64,000 nucleotides of DNA from Azonexaceae bacterium s22 (GCA_016617495.1 WYCU01000002.1:149204-213203), one strand, 5' to 3'; counted from the first letter of the stretch, positions 8,447 through 18,244 are shown. Notes: generated by a model from the letters alone, not told the origin. Program-made: numbers and translations.

Positions 8447-8956
8447 ACCCCCGATGTTACCGCCCTTTTTCCTCTGCCAGACGAGGCCGCCACGCAACGC
8501 GCTGGCGAGGCCCTGGCGCCTGCAATGGCAGGCGGCTTGGTGATTTACCTTGAAGGCGACCTCGGCACCGGAAAAACCACGCTGGTTCGTGCCCTGGTCA
8601 AAGCCTTGGGCCACACCGGCCCGGTCAAAAGTCCGACCTATTCTCTGGTTGAAGTTTACGTAATTTCGAGCTTATACTTATATCACTTTGATTTTTATCG
8701 TTTCGAGTCACCTGAGGAGTTTCTCGATGCGGGCCTGGATGAATACTTTCGTGACGATACGGTCTGTCTGGTTGAATGGCCGGAACGCGCTTATGGCTGC
8801 GTTCCGTCGCCAGACGTGCGGCTGCGCCTTCATCATGCAGGTTTCGGGCGTGTCCTCGAAGCCGTGGCAGATACACCGAAAGGGGCGTCATGCCTAAAAG
8901 CGCTTCGCACTCTCCTCGGCGGCGACACCTCCTGCGCGGCGCTGGCGCCACGCTGA
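8441..8956 (+). CDS. tsaE: tRNA threonylcarbamoyladenosine biosynthesis ATPase TsaE
   Basis: A 171-aa P-loop protein that works with TsaB and TsaD to make t6A37 on ANN-decoding tRNAs. The Walker A motif GDLGTGKTT is at 39-47, followed by KSPTYSLVE and the family pattern LYHFDFYRF. The GTG at 8441 is supported by GGAG eight bases upstream. The gene overlaps the divergent queG start by six bases and the amiC gene by 67 bases at its 3' end, since its frame runs past the usual end of the family. Codons around 8655-8702 are unusually AT-rich, including two TTA, and may hide a promoter for amiC. Confidence 0.92.
   Translation: MHTPDVTALFPLPDEAATQRAGEALAPAMAGGLVIYLEGDLGTGKTTLVRALVKALGHTGPVKSPTYSLVEVYVISSLYLYHFDFYRFESPEEFLDAGLDEYFRDDTVCLVEWPERAYGCVPSPDVRLRLHHAGFGRVLEAVADTPKGASCLKALRTLLGGDTSCAALAPR
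8649..8678 (+). promoter_or_regulatory. candidate sigma-70 promoter inside tsaE, upstream of amiC
   Basis: TTGAAG (8649-8654), an 18-bp spacer, and TATACT (8673-8678) lie within an AT-rich patch of tsaE, about 210 bases before the amiC start. The patch stands out in otherwise GC-rich coding sequence. Inferred from sequence only. Confidence 0.4.
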
Positions 8957-10278
8957 TCCTGTCGCTTTCGCCGCTGGCGGGCGCGGTAGCCAAGCTGCCG
9001 TCGGTGCTCTCGGTGCGTATCTGGCCGGCGGCTGATTACACGCGCGTGACGCTCGAACACGATGCGCCGCTCAAATTCACCCATTTCATGGTCGAAAGTC
9101 CGGATCGTCTGGTCGTCGACATCGAAGGGGTGGAATTCAACAGCGTGCTCGACAGCCTCGCCCGCAAGGTGGCCACTGACGATCCCTACATCAAGCTGCT
9201 GCGCGCCGGACGCTACAAGCCGGGCGTCGTGCGTCTGGTGATGGAGCTCAAGACCAAGGTGGCCCCGCAAGTTTTCGAACTCAAACCCGCGGGTGAATAT
9301 GGCCATCGTCTGGTCCTCGATGTTTATCCGCTGACGCCGAACGATCCGCTGATGGCGCTGGTGGAAGGGCGCAAGGATGCCGTCGAGCCGCTCAAACTCG
9401 ATGCGGACAGCAAGCCGGAACCGGCGCCAACCCGCAACGAAGCCCCGGCGGATGTGGCCAAACGCCCGGATAGCGCGCAGGACAACCTTGCCAAGCGTGC
9501 CGACAAGGCGCCGGAAGCGCCGGAAATCCGCACCTCGCGCAAGTCCGGGAGGCCGATTGTCGACCGTCTGGTCACTATCACCCTCGACCCCGGGCATGGT
9601 GGCGAAGACCCGGGTGCGGTCGGTCAACGCGGCACCTTCGAAAAGAACGTGACGCTGGCCGTGGCCAAGCGCCTGAAGACCCGTCTCGACGCCGAGCCGA
9701 ACATGCGCGCGGTGCTGACGCGCGATTCCGATTTCTTTGTGCCCTTGCAAATGCGCGTGCAGAAGGCACGCCGCGTTCAATCGGATCTTTTCCTTTCCAT
9801 CCATGCGGATGCCTGGGTCAAGCCGGATGCGCGGGGGTCGTCGGTATTCGTGCTTTCCGAGCGCGGTGCCTCCAGCACGCAGGCGCGCTTGCTGGCGCAA
9901 AAGGAAAACGAAGCCGACCTGATCGGTGGCGTGAATCTGAGTGCCAAGGACATGTTCCTGGCGCGCACCTTGCTGGATCTGTCGCAAACCGCGACGATCA
10001 ATGACAGCCTCAAGCTTGGCAAGTATCTTCTGGGCGAGCTCGGGTCGATCAACACCCTGCACAAGAATAACGTCGAGCAGGCCGGCTTTGCGGTGCTCAA
10101 GGCGCCGGATATCCCCTCGGCCCTGATCGAAACCGCGTTCATCTCGAATCCTGAGGAAGAACGGCGTCTCAATGACGATGCCTATCAGGACAAGCTGGCC
10201 GATGCGATCGTGCGCGGTATCCGCCAGTACTTCGCAAAACACCCGCCGGGACCGAAGGCGACGCTGGCCAGCCTGTAA
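8890..10278 (+). CDS. amiC: N-acetylmuramoyl-L-alanine amidase AmiC-type (Tat-exported)
   Basis: A 462-aa periplasmic amidase that cleaves septal peptidoglycan for daughter-cell separation. The N-terminus has a twin-arginine type signal (SPRRRHLLRGAG, then hydrophobic ATLILSLSPLAGAVA). An AMIN domain follows (about 35-135), then a charged Pro/Ala/Lys-rich linker, then an amidase_3 zinc domain with DPGHGGEDPG, the Glu in GTFEKNVTL and LFLSIHADAW. AmiC enzymes are activated by NlpD/EnvC. ATG at 8890 has a clear AAAGGGG five bases upstream and starts the Tat signal. It overlaps tsaE by 67 bases, a common but unusually long tsaE-amiC overlap. Confidence 0.95.
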   Translation: MPKSASHSPRRRHLLRGAGATLILSLSPLAGAVAKLPSVLSVRIWPAADYTRVTLEHDAPLKFTHFMVESPDRLVVDIEGVEFNSVLDSLARKVATDDPYIKLLRAGRYKPGVVRLVMELKTKVAPQVFELKPAGEYGHRLVLDVYPLTPNDPLMALVEGRKDAVEPLKLDADSKPEPAPTRNEAPADVAKRPDSAQDNLAKRADKAPEAPEIRTSRKSGRPIVDRLVTITLDPGHGGEDPGAVGQRGTFEKNVTLAVAKRLKTRLDAEPNMRAVLTRDSDFFVPLQMRVQKARRVQSDLFLSIHADAWVKPDARGSSVFVLSERGASSTQARLLAQKENEADLIGGVNLSAKDMFLARTLLDLSQTATINDSLKLGKYLLGELGSINTLHKNNVEQAGFAVLKAPDIPSALIETAFISNPEEERRLNDDAYQDKLADAIVRGIRQYFAKHPPGPKATLASL

Positions 10279-10318
10279 TCCGGCGCCGGCTTCCTGCGCG
10301 GGGAATGGCTTAAGCCGT

Positions 10319-10324
10319 TATAAT
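10319..10324 (+). promoter_or_regulatory. ribF: TATAAT -10-like element upstream of ribF
   Basis: A consensus TATAAT lies 22 bases before the ribF ATG in the 67-bp gap after amiC. No good -35 hexamer is found at 16-18 bp. Weak candidate promoter for the ribF-ileS-lspA-fkpB-ispH operon. Confidence 0.35.
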
Positions 10325-10345
10325 TCCTGATTTTTTGGGCATTCG

Positions 10346-11269
10346 ATGCGCGTATTTCGCGGCTTCTCGCGCCCGGTTCCTGCGCCTACCGCGCTGGCAA
10401 TCGGCAATTTCGACGGCGTTCACCTGGGGCATGTGGCTCTGGTGAACCGCTTGAACGAGGTTGCCCAAGCGGCCGGCCTGCCGCCGACCATCCTGACCTT
10501 CGAACCGCATCCGCGGGAATTTTTCAATCCGGCCTCGGCCCCGGCACGTCTCACCATCCTGCGGGAAAAGCTGGAGTTGCTCTCCCGGGCGGGCGTGGCG
10601 CAAACGGCCATTTGCCGCTTCAATCGCGCCCTGGCTTCGTTGTCCGCCGATGAATTCATCGACCGGGTATTGATCGAAGGCTTGCGCGTCCGCCACGTGA
10701 TCGTGGGCGACGATTTTCGTTTCGGCAAAGGCCGCACCGGCGATTTTGCGCTGCTGGAGGCGCGTGGGCGCCAGGCCGGTTTCAGCGTCGAAGCGATGGG
10801 CAGCGTGGTGGTAGGTGGCGAGCGTGTGTCCAGTTCCGGGGTACGCAAGGCATTGGCCGAGGGCGACATGGCGCATGCGGCGCGCCTGCTCGGGCGCCCC
10901 TACATCATCGACGGGCAGGTGCTGCACGGACAGAAACTCGGTCGCCAAATCGGGTTTGCCACCGCCAACCTGCGCATCAAGCACAATCCACTGCCGATGA
11001 CCGGGGTGTTTGCCGTTCAGGTGGCCGGTCTGGACGATAAGCTGCTGCCGGGCGTGGCCAACCTTGGCGTGCGCCCGACCGTTGGCGGCACGCCGCGCCC
11101 CTTGCTGGAAGTGCATCTTTTCGATTTTTCGCGCGACATTTATGGCGCGCATATTTCGGTTCATTTCGTCGAGAAGCTTCGCGACGAACAACGTTTCCCC
11201 AATTTAGACGCCCTCAAGGCGCAGATCGCGGCCGATGCCGCGGCCGCGCGGGCATTTTTCAAGCTGTGA
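10346..11269 (+). CDS. ribF: bifunctional riboflavin kinase / FAD synthetase
   Basis: A 307-aa enzyme that phosphorylates riboflavin to FMN and adenylylates FMN to FAD. The N-terminal nucleotidyltransferase domain shows [14 protein letters not shown] (about 17-30) and the later SSGVRKAL (ISSTxIR-like) pattern. The C-terminal kinase domain shows [11 protein letters not shown], the PTxN-region equivalent, and [13 protein letters not shown]. The gene heads the ribF-ileS-lspA-fkpB-ispH block conserved in proteobacteria and is followed after seven bases by ileS. Start ATG at 10346. Confidence 0.96.
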   Translation: MRVFRGFSRPVPAPTALAIGNFDGVHLGHVALVNRLNEVAQAAGLPPTILTFEPHPREFFNPASAPARLTILREKLELLSRAGVAQTAICRFNRALASLSADEFIDRVLIEGLRVRHVIVGDDFRFGKGRTGDFALLEARGRQAGFSVEAMGSVVVGGERVSSSGVRKALAEGDMAHAARLLGRPYIIDGQVLHGQKLGRQIGFATANLRIKHNPLPMTGVFAVQVAGLDDKLLPGVANLGVRPTVGGTPRPLLEVHLFDFSRDIYGAHISVHFVEKLRDEQRFPNLDALKAQIAADAAAARAFFKL

Positions 11270-11276
11270 GCACGAG

Positions 11277-14075
11277 ATGGCTGACTATAAAGACACGCTG
11301 AATCTTCCCGATACCCCGTTCCCGATGCGCGGTGACCTGCCCAAGCGCGAGCCGCAATGGGTCGCCCAGTGGCAGCAGAAGCAGCTCTACCAACGCATCC
11401 GCGAGATCAGTGCCGGCCGGCCGCGCTTTGTGCTGCACGACGGCCCCCCGTATGCCAACGGCGATATTCACATCGGACACGCGGTCAACAAGATTCTCAA
11501 GGACATCATCGTCCGCTCCAAGACCCTCTCCGGGTTCGACGCGCCCTATGTGCCGGGCTGGGACTGCCATGGCCTGCCCATCGAGCACCAGATCGAAAAG
11601 CTGCACGGCAAGAACATTCCGGCCGACAAGGTGCGCGCGTTGTGCCGTGCCTACGCGGCGGAACAGGTGGAGCGGCAGAAGAAAGATTTCATTCGCCTGG
11701 GCGTGCTTGGTGAGTGGGATAACCCCTACCTGACGATGAATTTCAAGGCCGAGGCCGAAGAAATTCGCGCGCTGGGCAAGATTCTCGAACAGGGCTACCT
11801 CTATCAGGGCCTCAAGCCGGTGAATTGGTGTCTCGATTGCGGCTCGGCGCTGGCCGAGGCGGAAGTCGAATACGAAGATAAAACTTCGCCCGCCATTGAT
11901 GTCGCTTTCGAGGTGCATTCGAACCATGCAGAACGCGTTGCCGCGGCCTTTGGCCTGAGCCATTTGCGCGGTCCGGCGTTCGCCGTGATCTGGACCACCA
12001 CGCCCTGGACCTTGCCGGCCAACGAGGCAGTCAGCGTGCATCCGGAGCTGACCTACGATCTGATCGAAACCGAAAAAGGTGCGTTGATCCTGGTCCGCGA
12101 GCTGGCTGAAGCGGCGCTCAAGCGTTACGGACTCGAAGGGCGGGTCGTGGGCTCATGCAAGGGCGAGGCGCTGGACCAGACGCTGCTTCGTCACCCCTTC
12201 CAGGATCGCGACGTGGCGATCATCTGCGGCACGCACGTGACGACGGATGCCGGTACCGGCTTGGTGCATACGGCTCCGGCGCATGGCGTGGACGACTACA
12301 ACATCGGCCGCAAGTACGGGCTGCCGGTCAATAACCCGGTGGGCAACGACGGCCGTTTTATTTCCACGGTGCCGGCCCTGTCGGTCGGCGAGCTGGCCGG
12401 CAAGACGGTATGGGAAGCCAACCCGCTGGTGCTGCAGGAACTCGATTGTCGCGGTCGACTGCTCAAAAACGAGAAAATTCAGCACAGCTATCCCCATTGC
12501 TGGCGCCACAAAACGCCGATCATTTTCCGCGCGACCACGCAATGGTTCATCGGCATGGAAAACCGCAAGAAGGAAAGCGAGCCGACCTTGCGCTGGATTG
12601 CCGAGCGCGCCGTGGATGAAACCCAATTCTTCCCGGCCTGGGGCCGCGCGCGGCTTGAGGCGATGATGAAGACCCGCCCGGACTGGTGCGTGTCCCGTCA
12701 GCGCAACTGGGGCGTCCCGATTCCGTTCTTCCTGCACAAGGAAACCGGCCAACCGCATCCGCGTACGGCGGAACTCATCGAACAGGTCGCCCAACGTGTC
12801 GAAAAGGCGGGCATCGAGGCGTGGTTCAGTCTCGATGCAGATGAATTGCTGGGCGACGAGGCCGAACAGTACGTGAAGATGAAGGACACGCTGGATGTCT
12901 GGTTTGACTCCGGCACCACGCACTGGCACGTGCTGCGCGGTTCGCATGCCGCGGTGTCGACGCACCCGGCCGATCTCTACCTCGAAGGCTCCGACCAGCA
13001 TCGCGGCTGGTTCCAGTCCTCGTTGCTGTCCGGTTGTGCCATCGACGGTCGGGCGCCGTACAAGGCGTTGCTGACGCACGGTTTCGTTGTCGACGGCAAG
13101 GGCCACAAGATGTCCAAGTCTAAGGGCAACGTCATTGCGCCGCAACAGGTCTCGGACAAGATGGGGGCCGACATCCTGCGCCTGTGGACGGCCTCCACCG
13201 ATTACTCCGGCGAGTTGAGCATTTCCGATGAGATCCTCAAGCGCGTGGTCGAGGGCTATCGGCGCATTCGCAACACCTTGCGCTTCCTGCTGGCCAACAT
13301 CTCGGATTTCGATGCGGCCAGCGACATGTTGCCGGTGGGCGATTGGCTGGAAATCGACCGCTACGCGCTGGCGCTGACCCGCGAATTGCAGGAAAACTGC
13401 CGCGCCGACTACGACCGCTACGAATTCCACCGTGTCGTCCAGGCACTGCAGACCTTCTGTTCCGAGGATCTGGGCGGCTTCTACCTCGATATTCTCAAGG
13501 ACCGCCTGTACACCACGGCGCCCAAGTCCGTTGCGCGTCGCTCGGCGCAGTCGGCCCTGTGGCACATCACCCAGGCCTTTGTTCGCCTGCTGGCGCCGAT
13601 CACTTCCTTTACCGCCGAAGAGGTCTGGGCCGTGCTGAGCGGCAAGGCGGACGATTCGGTGATGTTCCAGCAATGGCACGATTTGCCGCACCTGGAAGGC
13701 GAGGGCGACTTGCTGTCCAAGTGGGCCGTCGTCCGCGAGGTGCGCAACGATGTGACCAAGGCACTCGAAGCGCAGCGTGAGGCCGGCAAGATCGGCGCCG
13801 CACTGCAGGCCGCTGTGGAAATTCGTTGCAGCGGCGAGAAGCACGCGGCATTGACCTCGCTGGACGACGACCTCAAGTTCGTCTTCATCTGCTCGGCGAC
13901 CAGCGTGGTCGAAGATGCGAACGAATCAGTCACGGCCACGCCACTTGCGCACGCCAAGTGCGAGCGCTGCTGGCATGTGCGTGAAGACGTTGGCACCAAT
14001 GCCGAGCATCCGGGGCTGTGCGGTCGTTGCGTCAGCAACCTGCATGGCGCGGGCGAGGTTCGCGCCTGTGCCTAA
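11277..14075 (+). CDS. ileS: isoleucyl-tRNA synthetase
   Basis: A 932-aa class I aminoacyl-tRNA synthetase of normal bacterial length. The HIGH-type signature is [12 protein letters not shown] (57-68) and KMSKS is at 611-615. The CP1 editing domain spans the middle ([12 protein letters not shown]). The C-terminal zinc domain has [10 protein letters not shown] and [11 protein letters not shown] at 11277 gives the family N-terminus [13 protein letters not shown]. The last eight bases overlap the lspA start. A stretch at 12444-12476 looks partly like the dispersed repeat, but the protein aligns without gap to the conserved family sequence there. Confidence 0.98.
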   Translation: MADYKDTLNLPDTPFPMRGDLPKREPQWVAQWQQKQLYQRIREISAGRPRFVLHDGPPYANGDIHIGHAVNKILKDIIVRSKTLSGFDAPYVPGWDCHGLPIEHQIEKLHGKNIPADKVRALCRAYAAEQVERQKKDFIRLGVLGEWDNPYLTMNFKAEAEEIRALGKILEQGYLYQGLKPVNWCLDCGSALAEAEVEYEDKTSPAIDVAFEVHSNHAERVAAAFGLSHLRGPAFAVIWTTTPWTLPANEAVSVHPELTYDLIETEKGALILVRELAEAALKRYGLEGRVVGSCKGEALDQTLLRHPFQDRDVAIICGTHVTTDAGTGLVHTAPAHGVDDYNIGRKYGLPVNNPVGNDGRFISTVPALSVGELAGKTVWEANPLVLQELDCRGRLLKNEKIQHSYPHCWRHKTPIIFRATTQWFIGMENRKKESEPTLRWIAERAVDETQFFPAWGRARLEAMMKTRPDWCVSRQRNWGVPIPFFLHKETGQPHPRTAELIEQVAQRVEKAGIEAWFSLDADELLGDEAEQYVKMKDTLDVWFDSGTTHWHVLRGSHAAVSTHPADLYLEGSDQHRGWFQSSLLSGCAIDGRAPYKALLTHGFVVDGKGHKMSKSKGNVIAPQQVSDKMGADILRLWTASTDYSGELSISDEILKRVVEGYRRIRNTLRFLLANISDFDAASDMLPVGDWLEIDRYALALTRELQENCRADYDRYEFHRVVQALQTFCSEDLGGFYLDILKDRLYTTAPKSVARRSAQSALWHITQAFVRLLAPITSFTAEEVWAVLSGKADDSVMFQQWHDLPHLEGEGDLLSKWAVVREVRNDVTKALEAQREAGKIGAALQAAVEIRCSGEKHAALTSLDDDLKFVFICSATSVVEDANESVTATPLAHAKCERCWHVREDVGTNAEHPGLCGRCVSNLHGAGEVRACA

Positions 14076-14544
14076 GGCGGCGCATTGGTACACCCTGGCC
14101 GGGATCGTCATCGTTCTCGACCAGATCAGTAAATGGGTGGTGCTCAATCACATCGCCTATGGCGATGTGATCTACGTGGCGCCATTCTGGAACTGGGTGC
14201 TGGCCTGGAATACCGGTGCCGCGTTCAGCTTCCTGGCCGACCAGCCGGGCTGGCAGCGTTGGTTCTTCACGGTGCTGGCGGTGGCCATTTCATTGTGGAT
14301 TGCCCTGGAGTTGCGGCGCCATCCGGAGCGCAAGCTGATGTCGTGTGCGCTGGCGCTTGTCATGGGCGGTGCACTGGGCAATGTGATCGACCGCATCCGC
14401 TTCGGCGCGGTAGTCGATTTTGTTCAGTGGCACGCCGCGGGTTACTACTGGCCCGCCTTCAATGTGGCCGATTCGGCCATCACCCTGGGCGCCATTTTGC
14501 TCATTTTTTCGTCGTTTACCGCGACAAACGAGTCCAAATCATGA
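14068..14544 (+). CDS. lspA: signal peptidase II (lipoprotein signal peptidase)
   Basis: A 158-aa inner-membrane aspartyl protease with four predicted helices that cleaves prolipoprotein signal peptides after lipidation. Catalytic aspartates lie in [15 protein letters not shown] and [20 protein letters not shown] is the conserved second motif. The start is GTG at 14068, overlapping the end of ileS by eight bases. The stop overlaps the fkpB ATG (ATGA), so the operon is translationally coupled. The last codons ([11 protein letters not shown]) coincide with a degenerate copy of the dispersed repeat on the opposite strand. Confidence 0.95.
   Translation: MPKAAHWYTLAGIVIVLDQISKWVVLNHIAYGDVIYVAPFWNWVLAWNTGAAFSFLADQPGWQRWFFTVLAVAISLWIALELRRHPERKLMSCALALVMGGALGNVIDRIRFGAVVDFVQWHAAGYYWPAFNVADSAITLGAILLIFSSFTATNESKS
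14491..14530 (-). repeat. degenerate copy of the dispersed repeat at the end of lspA
   Basis: On the minus strand: CGTTTGTCGCGG, TAAACGACG, AAAAAATGAGCAAAATGGC. It shares TTGTCGCGGT, the A-run and the trailing CAAAATGG with the repeat consensus but has lost the GTCGACC centre. Likely an old, decayed copy, though chance cannot be excluded. Confidence 0.4.
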
Positions 14545-14972
14545 CCGATACCGTTCGTTCCGACAGTTATCTCACCTTGCACTACCGCATCACCGCGCTC
14601 GATGGCGAAGAATTCCTGTCGACTTTCGACATGAGCCCGGCGACCTTGCAGATGGGCAGCGGCCAACTCGCCGAAAATCTGGAAAGCGTGCTGATCGGCT
14701 TGCCGGCCCATGAGCATTTCGTTTTCGAGCTGGAGCCGGCGCAGGCCTTCGGTGAGCACAATGCCCGACTCGTCGAGCGCATTGCCCTGAGCGGCCTGCC
14801 TGCCGGCATGGAACTCAAGGAGAACTCCGTCGTCGAATTCACGGCGCCCAACGGCGGCACGTTTGCCGGCTTTCTGCGCGAACTGGACGCGACGCATGCC
14901 TTGTTCGACTTCAATCATCCGATGGCGGGCAAGACCATTCGCTTTGAAGTGAAAATTATCGGAATCATGTAA
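14541..14972 (+). CDS. fkpB: FKBP-type peptidyl-prolyl isomerase (SlpA/FkpB type)
   Basis: A 143-aa protein of the SlyD/SlpA-like FKBP branch: SYLTLHYRITALDGEEFLST at the N-terminus, MGSGQLAENLESVLIGL in the FKBP core, an inserted chaperone flap, and FDFNHPMAGKTIRFEV near the C-terminus. It catalyses prolyl isomerisation and assists folding in the cytosol. It lacks the His-rich tail of SlyD, which supports SlpA/FkpB. ATG at 14541 overlaps the lspA stop, and the gene abuts ispH directly. lspA-fkpB-ispH order is widely conserved. Confidence 0.93.
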   Translation: MTDTVRSDSYLTLHYRITALDGEEFLSTFDMSPATLQMGSGQLAENLESVLIGLPAHEHFVFELEPAQAFGEHNARLVERIALSGLPAGMELKENSVVEFTAPNGGTFAGFLRELDATHALFDFNHPMAGKTIRFEVKIIGIM

Positions 14973-15896
14973 ATGCAGATCCTCCTTGCCAATCCCCGCG
15001 GGTTTTGTGCCGGCGTCGAACGGGCCATCACCATTGTCGAGCGTGCGCTCGAAAAATTCGGAGCGCCGATCTATGTCCGGCACGAAGTCGTGCATAACAA
15101 GTTCGTCTGCGACGATCTGCGGGCCAAGGGGGCGGTATTCATTGAAGAACTCGACGAAGTGCCGACAGGTAGCACCGTCATCTTCAGTGCCCACGGTGTG
15201 TCCAAGGCGGTTCGACAGGAAGCCGAGGCGCGTGGCCTGCAGGTATTTGATGCCACCTGCCCGCTGGTCACCAAGGTGCACGTCGAGGTTGGAAAAATGC
15301 GCAATCAGCAGCGCGAAGTGGTCATGATCGGCCACAAGGGGCATCCGGAAGTCGAAGGGACGATGGGGCAGAGCACCCAAGGCATGTACCTCGTCGAAAC
15401 CGCCGAAGACGTCGGGCAGTTGGTCGTCACCGATCCCGCTCAATTGTCTTTCGTGACCCAGACAACCTTGTCGGTGGACGACGCATCCATCGTAATCAAT
15501 GCGCTCAAACAGCGTTTCCCGGATATTCAGGGGCCTAAAAAAGACGACATCTGCTACGCCACGCAAAATCGCCAGGATGCCGTCAAAGCCTTGGCCAGCC
15601 AATGCGATGTGGTGATTGTGGTGGGGAGCCCCAACAGCTCCAATTCTCGTCGCTTGCGGGAGGTAGCGGTTGCCCATGGGATTGCCGGTTACTTGGTGGA
15701 TGGCCCCGAAGAAATCGATCCCTCATGGCTGGAGGCCAAGCAGCAGATCGGCGTTTCAGCCGGTGCGTCGGCGCCGGAAATTCTGGTGCGTCGCGTGGTT
15801 GAACGCATCATCGCCTTGAGTGGCGCTCAGGTCGTCAATCTCGAAGGCGTAGAGGAGCATGTGGCCTTCCCGTTGCCGAAGGGGCTGGCTTCTTAG
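14973..15896 (+). CDS. ispH: 4-hydroxy-3-methylbut-2-enyl diphosphate reductase
   Basis: A 307-aa iron-sulfur enzyme for the last MEP-pathway step, making IPP and DMAPP. The three cluster cysteines lie in [23 protein letters not shown] and [11 protein letters not shown]; HxxE/SAHGV and EVEGTMGQ are also present. It follows fkpB without a gap. The stop codon TAG uses the TTA target site and the first base of the adjacent IS5-like element, so the insertion left the protein end unchanged. Confidence 0.97.
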   Translation: MQILLANPRGFCAGVERAITIVERALEKFGAPIYVRHEVVHNKFVCDDLRAKGAVFIEELDEVPTGSTVIFSAHGVSKAVRQEAEARGLQVFDATCPLVTKVHVEVGKMRNQQREVVMIGHKGHPEVEGTMGQSTQGMYLVETAEDVGQLVVTDPAQLSFVTQTTLSVDDASIVINALKQRFPDIQGPKKDDICYATQNRQDAVKALASQCDVVIVVGSPNSSNSRRLREVAVAHGIAGYLVDGPEEIDPSWLEAKQQIGVSAGASAPEILVRRVVERIIALSGAQVVNLEGVEEHVAFPLPKGLAS

Positions 15897-16802
15897 AACT
15901 GCTAACAAAATGATCAAGTTCGTTTGAGCTGGCGCCGGCAAATAAGGCAGCAAGCGATCTTGATAAAGGCCTCGTGGATGATGGCCAGGCGCTCGAATCG
16001 AAGGCGCAGTCGCCGGAAGTTGTGCAGCCAACTGATCGTTCGCTCAACGACCCAGCGGGTCTTGCCCAAGCCGCTCCCGTGCAGCGTATTGCGCCGTGCA
16101 ATCAGGGTACGAATTCCTTGAGCATGAAGTGGGTGACGATATTTGTCGTGGTCGTACCCACGGTCTGCCTGAACGATTCTGGGTTTTCTTAACGGGCGTC
16201 CCGGCAAACCACGGATGGGGGAATGGCCGCGACCAAGGGCAGCAGTTGCGTTACGTCGTTGCGATTTGCCCCGGTCAGGATAACCGCGAGCGGGATGCCC
16301 TGGGCTTCAGTGGTGAGATAGTGTTTGGAGCCTAGGCGAGCGCGGTCAGTGGGGTTCGGTCCTGTTTTTGACCGGCACCCACGGCTCGAATGGAAGCGGA
16401 ATCGACAATGCAGCGCGACCAGTCAATCCGGTCGGCCAGGCGCAGTTGTGCCAGCAGCAAGGCGTGCAAGCGGTCCCAGACCCCGGCTTCCTGCCATGCC
16501 CGAAGCCGTCGCCAGCAACTCATGCCAGAGCCACAACCCAGTTCCTTGGGCAGCATCTCCCACGGAATGCCGCTCTGGAGCACAAACAGAATCCCCGCCA
16601 GAACCGCACGATCATCCAGTGGCATGCGTCCTGGGTACTTGGCTCGGCGCGGCATGGGCGGCGGTAAGAGCGGGGCAATCAATGCCCACAACTCGTCATC
16701 GAGAATCGATTTATCCATTTTCTCTGTGAAAAAAACAGTACAGAGGTTAACCAAATTCAGCCCCGGTGAACAGGGGGCATGACTTCTTTTTGTTAGCCGT
16801 TC
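15896..16802 (-). mobile_element. IS5-family insertion sequence (907 bp), decayed
   Basis: The ends are near-perfect inverted repeats: GAACTGCTAACAAAA on the left and, on the other strand at the right, GAACGGCTAACAAAA. TTA is duplicated on both sides (15893-15895 and 16803-16805), the short TNA-type target of the IS5/IS427 group. One transposase is encoded on the minus strand. It sits exactly at the end of ispH. Confidence 0.85.
15914..16718 (-). pseudogene. IS5-family transposase in two ORFs, with an extra frameshift
   Basis: The first frame starts at ATG 16718 (MDKSILDDELWALIAPLLPP) and ends at 16332 after VDSASIRAVGAGQKQ, carrying the first catalytic Asp. A -1 shift at the T5 run 16365-16369 (A5 on the coding strand) restores GPNPTDRARLGSKHYL, the site where this IS group uses programmed frameshifting. 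A second break lies at the G5 run 16217-16221, where one base seems lost. The third frame then continues with VQADRGYDHDKYR and the catalytic Glu region TRWVVERTISWLHNFRRL. With the second break the transposase cannot be made in one piece, unless it is a homopolymer reading error. Confidence 0.8.
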
Positions 16803-16846
16803 TTAGAGGAGGTTTTGGATATTTGACCTTTTGCTGGAGAGCAGCG

Positions 16847-17732
16847 TGACCCGTCCTGAATTACGTTGACATCCGTGGTTGCGGCTAATCCGGCCCAATG
16901 GCTGACCTGCAAAGACGCCCGATGAACCTCGTGGGGCGTTGTCAATTGTAACGAGCCATGCGGTCGCTGCGTGTTGTAGATGCTGACAGATTGACTCACC
17001 ATACGCCGTGCCTGGTCCAGATCCTTGGGGAGTTGGAGCAGGAATTCGTGCTTGAGAATGCCATTGACCCGCTCCGCCAAGGCATTCTGGTAGCAGTCGT
17101 ATCCGTCAGTCATCGAGCAGATCAGCCCGTGTTGGCGATGAATGGGCCTGGTATTCGTTGGGGCAATACGGAATTCCCCGGTCGGAGTGGTGAACCACTG
17201 GCTGCTTTCCTCGTCGCCCCTTGAGTATCATCATCAAAGCTTGGCTCACTTCTGCCGTGCGCAAGCTGTCATGGACATGGAAACCGACAATCTTGCGGAA
17301 ATAGACATCGGTCACCAGGCTCAGGTAGGCACAACGTTCCTGGGTGGGCAGATAGGTGATCTCCCTGACCCAAACTTGCTCGCTCGCTTGAGCGCGTACT
17401 AGCGCTGGACCTGCTTTGAGCAAGTTGGGATGGCGCCGGAAACGATGGTGACTATCCGTCGTCTTGTGATACGCCCGCCGAGGCGTTACCAGCAGGCGAT
17501 TCCAGCGCAGAAGATCGAACAAGGTATCGCGCCCGATGCCCAGGCCCTCGGCCGCCAGTATCGGGCGAATCAGGTGGTGGAGCTCACGCGTCCCCAGCCG
17601 CGGCTGATGCAGCCGCTTACCCTGAACCAGTTCCACAACCCGTTCGTGCCTGGTTTCTTCGCCCACCCGATGGCGCTGCCATTGGTGATGCGCTTGCCGG
17701 CTGATGCCCATGTAACGGCAAGCCCTCGACAC
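16847..17732 (-). pseudogene. IS3-family transposase OrfB (rve integrase), frameshifted
   Basis: The DDE integrase core is split near 17125: the first part ends after HHSDRGIPYCPNEYQAH, and GLICSMTDGYDCYQNALAERVNG continues in another frame. The first catalytic Asp, expected in a WVxDITY pattern, is Glu here (WVREITYLPT). The second Asp (HSDRG) and the Glu (LAERVNG) are kept. The downstream frame runs past the IS end to a stop near 16793 and ends in non-IS sequence. With the frameshift and the altered active site it is almost certainly dead. Confidence 0.8.
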
Positions 17733-17734
17733 GT

Positions 17735-18085
17735 TCAGTCCTTCGATGGACTTTTGCGCGAGGACTTGCCCGCAGGCATTTTTACGACATGTACCCCATA
17801 ATCCTTCTTCAGCACGTCGATCACCGCTTCAAAAAATTGGAACTTATCCCGCGCTTCCCGGAGCTGGGCTTCCAGTTCCTTGATCCGCTGCGCCGGGGTG
17901 GGCTTCTGACTGTGCGTTGCTTGACTTCGGTCACTCATGCGGCCGTAGTGTGCCATTGAGCCCCAGTTCTGGCGACCGTGTTTGCGTAACCAGACCAGAA
18001 CGGTCGATCGTCCTTGAATCCCGTACCGTTGCTGCGCCTGCTTGTGGCTCAGTTCGCCTTTTTCGACTTGCTCCAGCACGGCCAC
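17735..18085 (-). CDS. IS3-family transposase OrfA (helix-turn-helix)
   Basis: About 116 aa: an N-terminal HTH region (LSHKQAQQRYGIQGRSTVL, VWLRKHGRQNW) and a leucine-zipper-like segment (RIKELEAQLREARDKFQFFE). It normally provides DNA binding and is fused to OrfB by -1 frameshifting near its end. The usual start, expected in front of KSTQLDYTLAF around 18110, is not a clear ATG here; GTG at 18085 is the first start in the frame. Expression is therefore doubtful. Confidence 0.7.
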   Translation of the reverse strand: MAVLEQVEKGELSHKQAQQRYGIQGRSTVLVWLRKHGRQNWGSMAHYGRMSDRSQATHSQKPTPAQRIKELEAQLREARDKFQFFEAVIDVLKKDYGVHVVKMPAGKSSRKSPSKD

Positions 18086-18196
18086 TGTAAAAGCCAGCGT
18101 GTAGTCTAGCTGCGTACTCTTTGTCCCCCGATCCCATCGGAATCACCCTCACTTCATAGAAAAGGGGGCAACTCATTTCAGGGGGGCAGGGGCAAT

Positions 18197-18222
18197 AAAA
18201 AAGGCAGCCGAAGCTGCCTTTC
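18197..18222 (-). terminator. intrinsic terminator of the pil operon
   Basis: On the minus strand: AAAGGCAGC, loop TTCG, GCTGCCTTTTTT. A GC stem with a stable tetraloop and a T-run lies 22 bases past the pilY1 stop codon and right next to the IS3-like end. Confidence 0.85.
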
Positions 18223-18244
18223 TCCTGGGTGGAATGCGGTGTGA

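Larger units (their letters stand above)
16847..18188 (-). mobile_element. IS3-family insertion sequence (about 1342 bp), inactive
   Basis: Imperfect terminal repeats: TGACCCGTCCTGAATTACG at the left, and TGCCCCCCTGAAATGAG read from the right end, sharing TG, CCC, CCTGAA and a downstream GTTG. The element holds orfA and orfB on the minus strand. Flanking triplets (GCG/GGG) do not match, so the exact ends are uncertain by a few bases. It lies 44 bp from the IS5-like element. Confidence 0.65.

Noticed and set aside
12444-12476. Possible repeat copy in ileS (GATTGTCGCGGTCGACTG)
   Set aside because: The core matches well but the trailing part does not, and the encoded IleS residues align without gap to conserved family sequence, so chance is likelier.
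12153-13844. A 563-codon open frame on the minus strand
   Set aside because: Antisense to ileS; no domain and no start signals. Typical GC-driven shadow.
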